A stretch of 64,000 nucleotides of DNA. It comes from Limnomonas spitsbergensis. Taxonomy: Eukaryota; Chlorophyta; Chlorophyceae; Chlamydomonadales. Both the position numbers and the translations under genes were made by a program. The stretch is taken from positions 5,982,501 to 6,046,500 of the forward strand of contig JAYJMM010000039.1 in the NCBI GenBank assembly GCA_037349105.1, given 5' to 3'. This document shows, one piece after another, positions 48,601 to 60,600 of the stretch. The notes beneath the pieces are model-generated. The model saw only the letters and a program-made list of their open reading frames with translations, did no database searches and was not told the origin of the DNA. Each line of letters begins with the position of its first letter. Within the stretch, counting starts at the first letter, position 1.

Positions 48601-51600
48601 CTCACCGCAATGAGGAGGTGAGGGACAATGCTTATTTCATGCACGATTCAGCTACGATTCAGCTACCTCGCCGCAATGAGGAGGTGAGGGACAATGCTTA
48701 TTTCATGCACGATTCAGCTAAGATTCAGCTACCTCACCGCAATGAGGAGGTGAGGGACAATGCTTATTTCATGCACGATTCAGCTAAGATTCAGCTACCT
48801 CGCCGCAATGAGGAGGTGAGGGACAATGCTTATTTCATGCACGATTCAGCTACGATTCAGCTACCTCACCGCAATGAGGAGGTGAGGGACAATGCTTACT
48901 TCATGCATGATTCAGCTACGATTCAGCTACCTCGCCGCAATGAGGAGGTGAGGGACAATGCTTATTTCATGCACGATTCAGCTAAGATTCAGCTACCTCA
49001 CCGCAATGAGGAGGTGAGGGACAGTGCTTATTTCATGCACGATTCAGCTACGATTCAGCTACCTCACCGCAATGAGGAGGTGAGGGACAATGCTTATTTC
49101 ATGCACGATTCAGCTACGATTCAGCTACCTCGCCGCAATGAGGAGGTGAGGGACAATGCTTATTTCATGCACGATTCAGCTAAGATTCAGCTACCTCACC
49201 GCAATGAGGAGGTGAGGGACAATGCTTATTTCATGCACGATTCAGCTAAGATTCAGCTACCTCGCCGCAATGAGGAGGTGAGGGACAATGCTTATTTCAT
49301 GCACGATTCAGCTAAGATCCAGCTACCTCACCGCAATGAGGAGGTGAGGGACAATGCTTATTTCATGCACGATTCAGCTAAGATTCAGCTACCTCACCGC
49401 AATGAGGAGGTGAGGGACAATGCTTATTTCATGCACGATTCAGCTACGATTCAGCTACCTCATTGCAATGAGGAGGTGAGGGACAATGCTTATTTCATGC
49501 ACGATTCAGCTACCTCACCGCAATGAGGAGGTGAGGGACAATACTTATTTCATGCACAATTCAGCTACGATTCAGCTACCTCACCGCAATGAGGAGGTGA
49601 GGGACAATGCTTATTTCATGCACGATTCAGCTAAGATTCAGCTACCTCACCGCAATGAGGAGGTGAGGGACAATGCTTATTTCATGCACGATTTAGCTAC
49701 GATTCAGCTGCCTCACTGCAATGAGGAGGTGAGGGACAATGCTTATTTCATGCACGATTCAGCTACGATTCAGCTACCTCACCGCAATGAGGAGGTGAGG
49801 GACAATGCTTATTTCATGCACGATTCAGCTACGATTCAGCTACCTCGCCGCAATGAGGAGGTGAGGGACAATGCTTATTTCATGCACGATTCAGCTACGA
49901 TTCAGCTACCTCACCGCAATGAGGAGGTGAGGGACAATGCTTATTTCATGCACGATTCAGCTACGATTCAGCTACCTCACCGCAATGAGGAGGTGAGGGA
50001 CAATGCTTATTTCATGCGCGCTTCAGCTACGATTCAGCTACTTCACGGCCTACAGCCAAGGACGCCAGATGCAGCTATAGCTCTGTTGCTCGGGCCATTA
50101 CCAGGAAGTCGGTCAAGGTCTGTTCCGCATCGGCCCATTGGTGGCCGCCCGGCAGACCCCTAAAAGCGGACTGGCGTGCGCTGAATGTCTGATGCTAATT
50201 ATCTTACGCTTAATATCGTACGCTCAATATCTTACAAGCGCTGTGAAGGATGGGGGAGACCCTTAACCCTAATCCCTTTATCCTAAACCCTTGACCCTAA
50301 ACCCTTGACCCCTGAGCCCTGACCCCTGAGCCTTGACCCCCGAGCCTTGACCCCTGAGCCCTGACCCCTGAGCCTTGACCCCTCACCCCTCACCACTCAC
50401 CACTCACCACTCACCCCTCACCCCTCACCCCTGACCCCTGACCCCCGACCCCCGACCCCTGACCCCTGACCCCTGACCCCTGACCCCTGAGCCTTGACCC
50501 CTGACCCCTCACCCCTCACCCCTCACCCCTCACCCCTCACCCCTGAGCCTTGACCCCTCACCCCTCACCCCTCACCCCTCACCCCTCACCCCTCACCCCT
50601 CACCCCCGACCCCCGACCCCTGACCCCTCACCCCTCACCCCTGACCCTTGAGCCCTGACCCCTGAGCCTTGACCCCTGAACCCTGACCCCTGACCCCTGA
50701 CTCCTGACCCTTGACCCCTGAACCCTGAACCCTGACCCTTGACCCCTGAACCCTGACCATTGACCCCTGAACCCTGAACCCTGAACCTTGACCCCTGCAC
50801 ACTGACCCCTGAACCCTGAACCCTGACCCTTGAACCCTGACCATTGAACCCTGAACCCTGAACCTTGACCCCTGAACCTTGACCCCTGAACCCTGACCCT
50901 TGAACCCTGACCCTTGAACCCTGACCATTGAACCCTGAACCCTGAACCCTGAGCCCTAACCCTAAACCCTGCACTGTTTACCCCACCTGAAATCCTTAAC
51001 TCGACCTTCGACCCTCCACCTTACACGTTTGACAATTGAATCTAAACCCTTGACCTTTGAACCTTAATTCTTGACCTCTAACCCTAAACTTTTGACCCTT
51101 GACCCTCCTGCCTCCCTCCTTCCCTCCCCCTCATCAGGCCGCACGCATCGCCACCGAGCTCCTGCAGGTTTTGGAGTACCTAGGCGACCTGCGTCCGGCG
51201 GTGGTACACAGAGACGTCAAGCCTGAGAACATTGTGATTGAAAGCGGGGTGTGGGGCGGCAGACCCTACTTGGTTGATTTTGGAGGGGTGCAGGTGAGTT
51301 GAGGGTTGGGGGTCTAGGTTTAGATTGATAAGTTAATTTTGAGGGGATGCGGGTGAGTTGAGGGTTGGGTGGCTAGGTTAAGATTGATAAGTTAATTTTG
51401 GAGGGGTGCGGGTGAGTTGAAGGTTGGGGGTCTAGGTTAAGATTGATAAGTTAATTTTGGAGGGGTGCGGGTGAGTTGAGGGTTGGGTGGCTAGGTTAAG
51501 ATTGATAAGTTAATTTTGGAGGGGTGCGGGTGAGTTGAAGGTTGGGGGTCTAGGTTAAGATTGATAAGTTAATTTTGAGTTGGTGCGGGTGAGTTGAAGG

Positions 51601-54600
51601 TTGGGGGTCTAGGTTAAGATTGATAAGTTAATTTTGGAGGGGTGCGGGTGAGTTGAAGGTTGGGGGTCTAGGTTAAGATTGATAAGTTAATTTGAGTTGG
51701 TGCGGGTGAGTTGAAGGTTGGGGGTCTAGGTTAAGATTGATAAGTTAATTTTGAGGGGTGCGGGTGAGTTGAGGGTTGGGGGTCTAGGTTTAAATTGATG
51801 TCAATTTTGAGGGGGTGCAGGTGCGGGTGAGTTGAGGGTGGGGTGTGCGGCTGTTTGGCAATCAGAGTGTGACTGCCACCCTGGCCCAGATCCCTCGTCA
51901 TTCTTAACATGCTGTTGTTGATGACCTGTCCCCCCTCCCCCCCCCACACCCACCCACCCACACATCCTCCCTGCCCAGGCTGTTGCTGCTGACCTGCCCC
52001 TTCACTCCCTACTCTCCATACATACTGTTACTGTCGACCTGTCCTCTCCCTCCTTTAGGCTGTTGCTGCTAACCTGCCCCTTCACTCCCTACTCTCCATA
52101 CATACTGTTACTGTCGACCTGTCCTCTCCCTCCTTTAGGCTGTTGCTGCTAACCTGCCCCTTCACTCCCTACTCTCCATACATACTGTTACTGTCGACCT
52201 GTCCTCTCCCTCCTTTAGGCTGTTGCTGCTAACCTGCCCCTTCACTCCCTACTCTCCATACATACTGTTACTGTCGACCTGTCCTCTCCCTCCTTTAGGC
52301 TGTTGCTGCTAACCTGCCCCTTCACTCCCTACTCTCCATACATACTGTTACTGTCGACCTGTCCTCTCCCTCCTTTAGGCTGTTGCTGCTAACCTGCCCC
52401 TTCACTCCCTACTCTCCATACATACTGTTACTGTCGACCTGTCCTCTCCCTCCTTTAGGCTGTTGCTGCTAACCTGCCCCTTCACTCCCTACTCTCCATA
52501 CATACTGTTACTGTCGACCTGTCCTCTCCCTCCTTTAGGCTGTTGCTGCTAACCTGCCCCTTCACTCCCTACTCTCCATACATACTGTTACTGTCGACCT
52601 GTCCTCTCCCTCCTTTAGGCTGTTGCTGCTGACCTGCCCCCTCCCCCCCTCTTCCTGCCCCCCCCCCCTCCCTCCTCTCCATACAGGCTGTTGCTGCTGA
52701 CCTTCCTCCCCCCCACCTTCCTGCCTCCCCCCCACCCTCCCTGTCCAGGCTGTTGCTGCTGACCTGTCATCTCTCGGCTCCACCATTATTGGCACGTATG
52801 GCTACATGGCTCCGGAGCAGTTCCGGGGTGCTGCCCAGGCGGGATCCGACCTATATGCCCTCGGAGCCACCCTGCTGTACCTTATGACAGGTAGGGCAGC
52901 TGGTGGTGGTTGGTTGCGGTTGGTGGTTTGGCAGTTGATGCTGGTGCGGCCCAGACAGGATCAGACCTATATTCCCTTCGGAGCCACCCTGCTGTACCTC
53001 ATGACAGGTAGGGCAGCTGGTGGTGGTTGGTTGCGGTTGGTGGTTTGGCAGTTGATGCTGGTGCGGCCCAGACAGGATCAGACCTATATGCCCTCGGAGC
53101 CACCCTGCTGTACCTCATGACAGGTAGGGCAGCTGGTGGTGGTTGGTTGCGGTTGGTGGTTTGGCAGTTGATGCTGGTGCGGCCCAGACAGGATCAGACC
53201 TATATGCCCTCGGAGCCACCCTGCTGTACCTCATGACAGGTAGGGCAGCTGGTGGTGGTTGGTTGCGGTTGGTGGTTTGGCAGTTGATGCTGGTGCGGCC
53301 CAGACAGGATCAGACCTATATGCCCTCGGAGCCACCCTGCTGTACCTCATGACAGGTAGGGCAGCTGGTGGTGGTTGGTTGCGGTTGGTGGTTTGGCAGT
53401 TGATGCTGGTGCGGCCCAGACAGGATCAGACCTATATGCCCTCGGAGCCACCCTGCTGTACCTCATGACAGGTAGGGCAGCTGGTGGTGGTTGGTTGCGG
53501 TTGGTGGTTTGGCAGTTGATGCTGGTGCGGCCCAGAAAGGATCAGACCTACATGCCCTCGGAGCCACCCTGCTGTACCTCATGACAGGTAGGGCAGCTGG
53601 TGGTGGTTGGTGGTGGTTGGTGGTTTGGCAGTTGATGCTGGTGCGGCCCAGGCGGGATCAGACATATATGCCCTCGGAGCCACTCTGCTGTACATTATGA
53701 CAGGTAGGGCGGTTGGTGGTGGTTGTTGATTTAGCAGTTGATGCTCGTGCGGCCCAGGCGGGATCAGACCTATGTGCGCTCGGTGCCACCCTGCTGTTCC
53801 TCATGAGTCATGACAGGTAGGACGGTTGGTGTTGGTGGTAAAGCGGTTATTGACAGTGTGGCCCTGGCGGGATCATACACGTATGTTACGGAGCCACTTA
53901 TCTGTACCTTATGACAGGTAGGGTGTTTGGTGGTTTATCGGTTGTTGCTGGTGCAAACCAGACGGGATCGGAGAGAAGCGCCAATTGAGCAACCCTGCAG
54001 TAGTTCTTGATATAGGTTTGGTGGTTGGTGGTTTGGCGGTTGTTGCTCTTTTAACTCATGGCAGGTATGGTGGTTAACAGATTTGGGATTATTAATGTCA
54101 GGTATTGCGGTTGGTAGTTGGTGGTTGGTAGTTGGCGGTTGCTTCTGCTTTACCTCTTGATGGGTATCATGGTTGTTGGTTAAAGCGGCCAGCCGGCCAC
54201 TGATGTCTCTCATGACTGGGAGGGCGGTCGTTAGCAATTGCTGGTTTCGACTGCATCCTGTTGCTGATGTACCTTACGACAGGTATGATGTTTTTGAGTT
54301 GCTATCGTGGTGGTGGTGGCATCTCATGACAGGCAGGGCGGATGGTAGCAGTTGTTGGTTTTGGCTGTTGCTGATTTACCTTATGACAGGTATGACGTTT
54401 TTGAGTCGCTATCGTGGTGGTGGTGGCATCTCATGACAGGCAGGGCGGATGGTAGCAGTTGTTGGTTTTGGCTGTTGCTGATTTACCTTATGACAGGTAT
54501 GACGTTTTTGAGTTGCTATCATGGTGGTGGTGGCATCTCATGACAGGCAGGGCGGATGGTAGCAGTTGTTGGTTTTGGCTGTTGCTGATTTACCTTATGA

Positions 54601-57600
54601 CAGGTATGACGTTTTTGAGTCGCTATCGTGGTGGTGGTGGCATCTCATGACAGGCAGGGCGGATGGTAGCAGTTGTTGGTTTTGGCTGTTGCTGATTTAC
54701 CTTATGACAGGTATGACGTTTTTGAGTCGCTATCATGGTGGTGGTGGCATCTCATGACAGGCAGGGCGGTTGGCGGTTTCGTGTTGCTGCTGTACCTCCA
54801 GAAGTGCATCTTAGAAGGTACACCTTGGACACTTAAATATCTTCAAACTTTGATCATCCGCATCCCCTGTAGCATATTTAATATGTATTGCCTGTATTGC
54901 TGTGTAATGCCTGTAATTCCTGTATTGCCTGTATTTCCTGTAATGCATGTAATGCATGTACTGCATGTATTGCCTGCAATGCATGTATTGCCTGTATTGC
55001 CTGTATTGCAGGCCGTACGCCCTTCTCGTTGTCGCAGGAGCGTATGCGCATCCAATGGAGGGAGGCGCTCCCGCTGCCCATGGACAGCAGGTAATAAGTG
55101 AATAGGCAAATGGATCAATACATAGGTAAATGAATCAATACCGGTTGGTAGGTATATGAATCAATAAATGCCGTAGCTTTTAATAAATTTTCCTTCACCC
55201 CTTCACGATTATAATCGATGTATAGAGGCATAAGCAGAGGCATCAATAGATGAAGTGAAGGTCACTCAGTATTAGTTGTAGTGAAGGCCAAGCCAGCCCG
55301 CAGGGGATTTTGTACTGCTCGTTTAAGCTGCCAGAATTCGGTCAGTAAAAAATGTACTGCAGATTTGAGATGCCGCCCTACACTCCCTGGTGATTCAAAA
55401 TGAACGCGCCGCCAAGATGGACGGTGATTTAGTTTGGTGGTTGGAATCACTACTCTGCAGCGGTGTCAACACATTACATTTAGCGAGGGAAAAAGCATTC
55501 AGCAACGCAATATCTCTTCCCACGCATGTGCCTTGCCTTAAATCAATCCTACCCATCTCGTTATGCAAGACACCGTAGATTGACATCGACTTCGCTCAAA
55601 TAATTTATGATTGGCCTGTGCGGACATGACTGTGTGGTAATCAGCACGGGACATGCAAGGCAAGCATCGGATTTGTGGTAGAGCTAAACATTCAGCAACG
55701 CAACATCTCGCCACGCATGTGCCGCCTTCAAAACCATCCTACCCATCTCGAAAATGCGAGAGACAAGTGCAGGACATGTGAGGCAAGCACCAGGAAAGAT
55801 CCTTGCGCGTCCTCGCTCAGTTGAAGTTTGCTCTTTTCCTAATGAACCTTCGAGACAAAGCCTGGAAGTTCACGGTCAATATCCTGGAAGTTCACGGTCA
55901 ATATCCCGGCCGCCGTGGAAACCCCTTCACCAAATGGGTTGAGGTTTGAGGGTTGAGGGACTGTGGTAATTACACCATCAGAAATCCAGCCTCATCCTGT
56001 CCTTCCACCAAATCTGCATCACCACCTCTTATTTTGTGTGTTTGCATTTCTTTCACCCATGCCTTAAAAACACAAAACCCTCCAGGCAGTACGGGTTGCA
56101 TTATGAAATTCAAATGATATTCATTTGTATTTATTTCATCTCCCACGCGCCCACAAAAACTGAAGTCACGACATGTGCTTGGCCACTGAATGTAACACAG
56201 GGTTGAAAGCACAGCTCTAACACGTGTTCTTGAGGGTTTAGAGTTAAGGGTTTAGGGTTGAAAGCACAGCTCTAACACGTGTTCTTGTGGTGCTGATTTT
56301 GCTGCCCGCAGGTCGCTTGCAAAAGCGAATACAGTATCTAGTGTGTTGGATGAAGGTGGCCCAAGCTCTTTAACAGCACCCTGGAGCCGGTGGCTAAGTA
56401 CCGGTTGACGGCCGAGCAGGAACGGTCATCCAGGACATTTAGATCAAATTTCAAGTGCAAAGTGTGTGTTTTCTGCCCCTACAGGTGGACCAAGCTGTTT
56501 GACAGCCAAACAGGAACAGTCAACCAGTACAGTCATATCAGATTCAAGTGCATAGTGTCATTGCGGTGCTGATTTCGCTGCCTGCAGGTGGGCTAAGCTG
56601 TTGGATGACCAAGCAGGAACGGTCGACCAGTTCAGTAAGATCTAATCCAAAATTTTGAAATTCAAGTGCAAAGTGTTATTTTCGGTGCTGATTTTGCTGC
56701 CTGCAGGTGGGCAAAGCTGTTTGACGGTCTCCTGGAGCCGGTGGCTGGGGACCGGTTGACGGCCAAGCAGGAACGGTCATCCAGTTCGGTTAGATGAAAT
56801 CCAAAATTCAATTCCAAGTGCAAAATGTGTTTCTGCTGCCTGCAGGTGGGCCAAGCTGTTTGACGGCCTCCTGGAACCGGTGGCTGAGGACCGGCTGACG
56901 GCCAAGCAGGCCATGGCGGTGCTCAAGGGAGAGGCTGTCAAGACCACAGCCGTTGTGGGATCCAGGAGGGGTTTTGCCGCAAGGAAGCAGGTGGGGAGGC
57001 ATGTTAACACAAATGTTTGAATGCCAGTAATGATGCAGCGCTCTTTTGTTATTCATTCATGTCATCATGATAAATTCCGTCAGCACGGTAGTTGTATTGA
57101 TAGTATGGCGGTGTTGAAAGGAGAGGCGGTCAAGACCACGGCGGGAGTGGGATGCAGGAGAGGCTTTGCCGCAAGGAAGCAGGTGTAGGGCGGTAGGGGC
57201 CCTGGACATTCTTTACAAATGTCCAGGTGTGCTGCTGCATGAGATCAATCCATGATTGGATAAATGAGTTCAGCAATTGAGGACAGGGACAGGCTTTGAC
57301 GCAAGGAAGTAGGGACAGCCATTGTCAGGGGGAGTCCTTGCCGCAAAGAAGAAGGGGCAGCCATTGTCAGGGGGAGTCCTTGCCGCAAGGAAGTAGGGGC
57401 AGCCATTGTCAGGGGGAGTCCTTGCCGCAAGGAAGTAGGGGCAGCCATTGTCAGGGGGAGTCCTTGCCGCAAGGAAGTAGGGGCAGCCATTGTCAGGGGG
57501 AGTCCTTGCCGCAAGGAAGTAGGGGCAGCCATTGTCAGGGGGAGTCCTTGCCGCAAGGAAGTAGGGGCAGCCATTGTCAGGGGGAGTCCTTGCCGCAAGG

Positions 57601-60600
57601 AAGTAGGGGCAGCCATTGTCAGGGAGAGTCCTTGCCGCAAGGAAGTAGGGGCAGCCATTGTCAGGGAGAGTCCTTGCCGCAAGGAAGTAGGGGCAGCCAT
57701 TGTCAGGGGGAGTCCTTGCCGCAAGGAAGTAGGGGCAGCCATTGTCAGGGAGAGTCCTTGCCGCAAGGAAGTAGGGGCAGCCATTGTCAGGGAGAGTCCT
57801 TGCCGCAAGGAAGTAGGGGCAGCCATTGTCAGGGAGAGTCCTTGCCGCAAGGAAGTAGGGCAGCCATTGTCAGGGAGAGTCCTTGCCGCAAGGAAGTAGG
57901 GGCAGCCATTGTCAGGGGGAGTCCTTGCCGCAAGGAAGTAGGGGCAGCCATTGTCAGGGGGAGTCCTTGCCGCAAGGAAGTAGGGGCAGCCATTGTCAGG
58001 GGGAGTCCTTGCCGCAAGGAAGTAGGGGCAGCCATTGTCAGGGGGAGTCCTTGCCGCAAGGAAGTAGGGGCAGCCATTGTCAGGGGGAGTCCTTGCCGCA
58101 AGGAAGTAGGGGCAGCCATTGTCAGGGGGAGTCCTTGCCGCAAGGAAGTAGGGGCTGCCATTGTCAGGGGGAGTCCTTGCCGCAAGGAAGTAGGGGCAGC
58201 CATTGTCAGGGGAAGTCCTTGCCGCAAGGAAGTAGGGGCAGCCATTGTCAGGGGGAGTCCTTGCCGCAAGGAAGTAGGGGCAGCCATTGTCAAGGGGAGT
58301 ACTTGCCGCAAGGAAGTAGGGGCAGCCATTGTCAGGGGGAGTCCTTGCCGCAAGGAAGTAGGGGCAGCCATTGTCAGGGGGAGTCCTTGCCACAAGGAAG
58401 TAGGGGCAGCCATTGTCAAGGGGAGTCCTTGCCGCAAGGAAGTAGGGGCAGCCATTGTCAGGGGGAGTCCTTGCCGCAAGGAAGTAGGGGCAGCCATTGT
58501 CAGGGGGAGTCCTTGCCGCAAGGAAGTAGGGGCTGCCATTGTCAGGGGGAGTCCTTGCCGCAAGGAAGTAGGGGCAGCCATTGTCAGGGGAAGTCCTTGC
58601 CGCAAGGAAGTAGGGGCAGCCATTGTCAAGGGGAGTCCTTGCCGCAAGGAAGTAGGGGCAGCCATTGTCAGGGGGAGTCCTTGCCGCAAGGAAGTAGGGG
58701 CAGCCATTGTCAGGGGGAGTCCTTGCCGCAAGGAAGTAGGGGCAGCCATTGTCAAGGGGAGTCCTTGCCGCAAGGAAGTAGGGGCAGCCATTGTCAGGGG
58801 GAGTCCTTGCCGCAAGGAAGTAGGGGCAGCCATTGTCAGGGGGAGTCCTTGCTGCAAGGAAGTAGGGGCTGCCATTGTCAGGGGGAGTCCTTGCCGCAAG
58901 GAAGTAGGGGCAGCCATTGTCAGGGGGAGTCCTTGCCGCAAGGAAGTAGGGGCAGCCATTGTCAGGGGGAGTCCTTGCTGCAAGGAAGTAGGGGCAGCCA
59001 TTGTCAGGGGGAGTCCTTGCCGCAAGGAAGTAGGGGCAGCCATTGTCAGGGGGAGTCCTTGCCGCAAGGAAGTAGGGGCAGCCATTGTCAGGGGGAGTCC
59101 TTGCCGCAAGGAAGTAGGGGCAGCCATTGTCAAGGGGAGTCCTTGCCGCAAGGAAGTAGGGGCAGCCATTGTCAGGGGGAGTCCTTGCCGCAAGGAAGTA
59201 GGGGCAGCCATTGTCAGGGGGAGTCCTTGCTGCAAGGAAGTAGGGGCAGCCATTGTCAGGGGGAGTCCTTGCCGCAAGGAAGTAGGGGCAGCCATTGTCA
59301 GGGGGAGTCCTTGCCGCAAGGAAGTAGGGGCAGCCATTGTCAGGGGAAGTCCTTGCCGCAAGGAAGTAGGGGCAGCCATTGTCAGGGGGAGTCCTTGCCG
59401 CAAGGAAGTAGGGGCAGCCATTGTCAAGGGGAGTACTTGCCGCAAGGAAGTAGGGGCAGCCATTGTCAGGGGGAGTCCTTGCCGCAAGGAAGTAGGGGCA
59501 GCCATTGTCAGGGGGAGTCCTTGCCGCAAGGAAGTAGGGGCAGCCATTGTCAGGGGGAGTCCTTGCCGCAAGGAAGTAGGGGCAGCCATTGTCAGGGGGA
59601 GTCCTTGACGCAAGGAAGTAGGGGCAGCCATTGTCAGGGGGAGTCCTTGCCGCAAGGAAGTAGGGGCAGCCATTGTCAGGGGGAGTCCTTGCCGCAAGGA
59701 AGTAGGGGCAGCCATTGTCAGGGGGAGTCCTTGCCGCAAGGAAGAAGGGGCAGCCATTGTCAGGGGGAGTCCTTGCCGCAAGGAAGTAGGGGCAGCCATT
59801 GTCAGGGGGAGTCCTTGCCGCAAGGAAGTAGGGGCAGCCATTGTCAGGGGGAGTCCTTGCCGCAAGGAAGTAGGGGCAGCCATTGTCAGGGGGAGTCCTT
59901 GCTGCAAGGAAGTAGGGGCAGCCATTGTCAGGGGGAGTCCTTGCCGCAAGGAAGTAGGGGCAGCCATTGTCAGGGGGAGTCCTTGCCGCAAGGAAGTAGG
60001 GGCAGCCATTGTCAGGGGGAGTCCTTGCCGCAAGGAAGTAGGGGCAGCCATTGTCAGGGGGAGTCCTTGCCGCAAGGAAGTAGGGGCAGCCATTGTCAGG
60101 GGGAGACTTTTTTGCAAAATATATTTTTCAAGCGGTGCCGCTTGATTGAACAATGAAAATCTTCGGGGCTGTTTATTAACTTACTTTAGCGCATGACAGA
60201 AAATCGTTTTACAAATCGAAGATTTGTTTCTAACACACGAATCATTGCTTTAGTTGAAAAAACTGCCACCGTCGAAATATATATTATACAGTGCAGTGTG
60301 GCTGATCACGTGCACTCCACTTGCATTCATTTGTTTTATGTGGAGTGAATAATCAACCAGTTCATACATGGATGAATCGGCTGTTGAATCAGCTGTTCGG
60401 TGGTGTATAGTGGCTGAATTGTAGCTGAATTGTAGCTGAAATAACCTGAAGCATATGGCGCCCTCCGCACCATGCGATGCGCGGGAGGCCTGGATGCGAA
60501 TGCAGGCTTCATTGCACCAAGCTTCCCCCGCTGGCTGTAAGACTTGGCTGACTTATATCTGAAGCATACTGCGGAAGCAAACGGTGCCCTGTGCCCTGCC

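Noticed and set aside
37066..50039. CRISPR array
   Set aside because: Units are contiguous with no unique spacers, there are no cas genes, and the host is a eukaryote.
37080..50163. Series of open frames of 160-520 codons repeating EEVRDNAYFMHDSATIQLPH
   Set aside because: They arise from the 66-bp unit (22 codons) and break wherever a short unit occurs. The repeat starts at a splice donor inside the kinase gene, so they are not exons.
52806..53700. Repeated 69-codon frames with LYALGATLLYLMTG
   Set aside because: They are copies of the kinase exon-7 end within the 116-bp intron array, not a repeated protein domain.
57245..60156. Open frames over 700 codons on both strands
   Set aside because: Artefact of the 42-bp unit, which is divisible by three and lacks stops.
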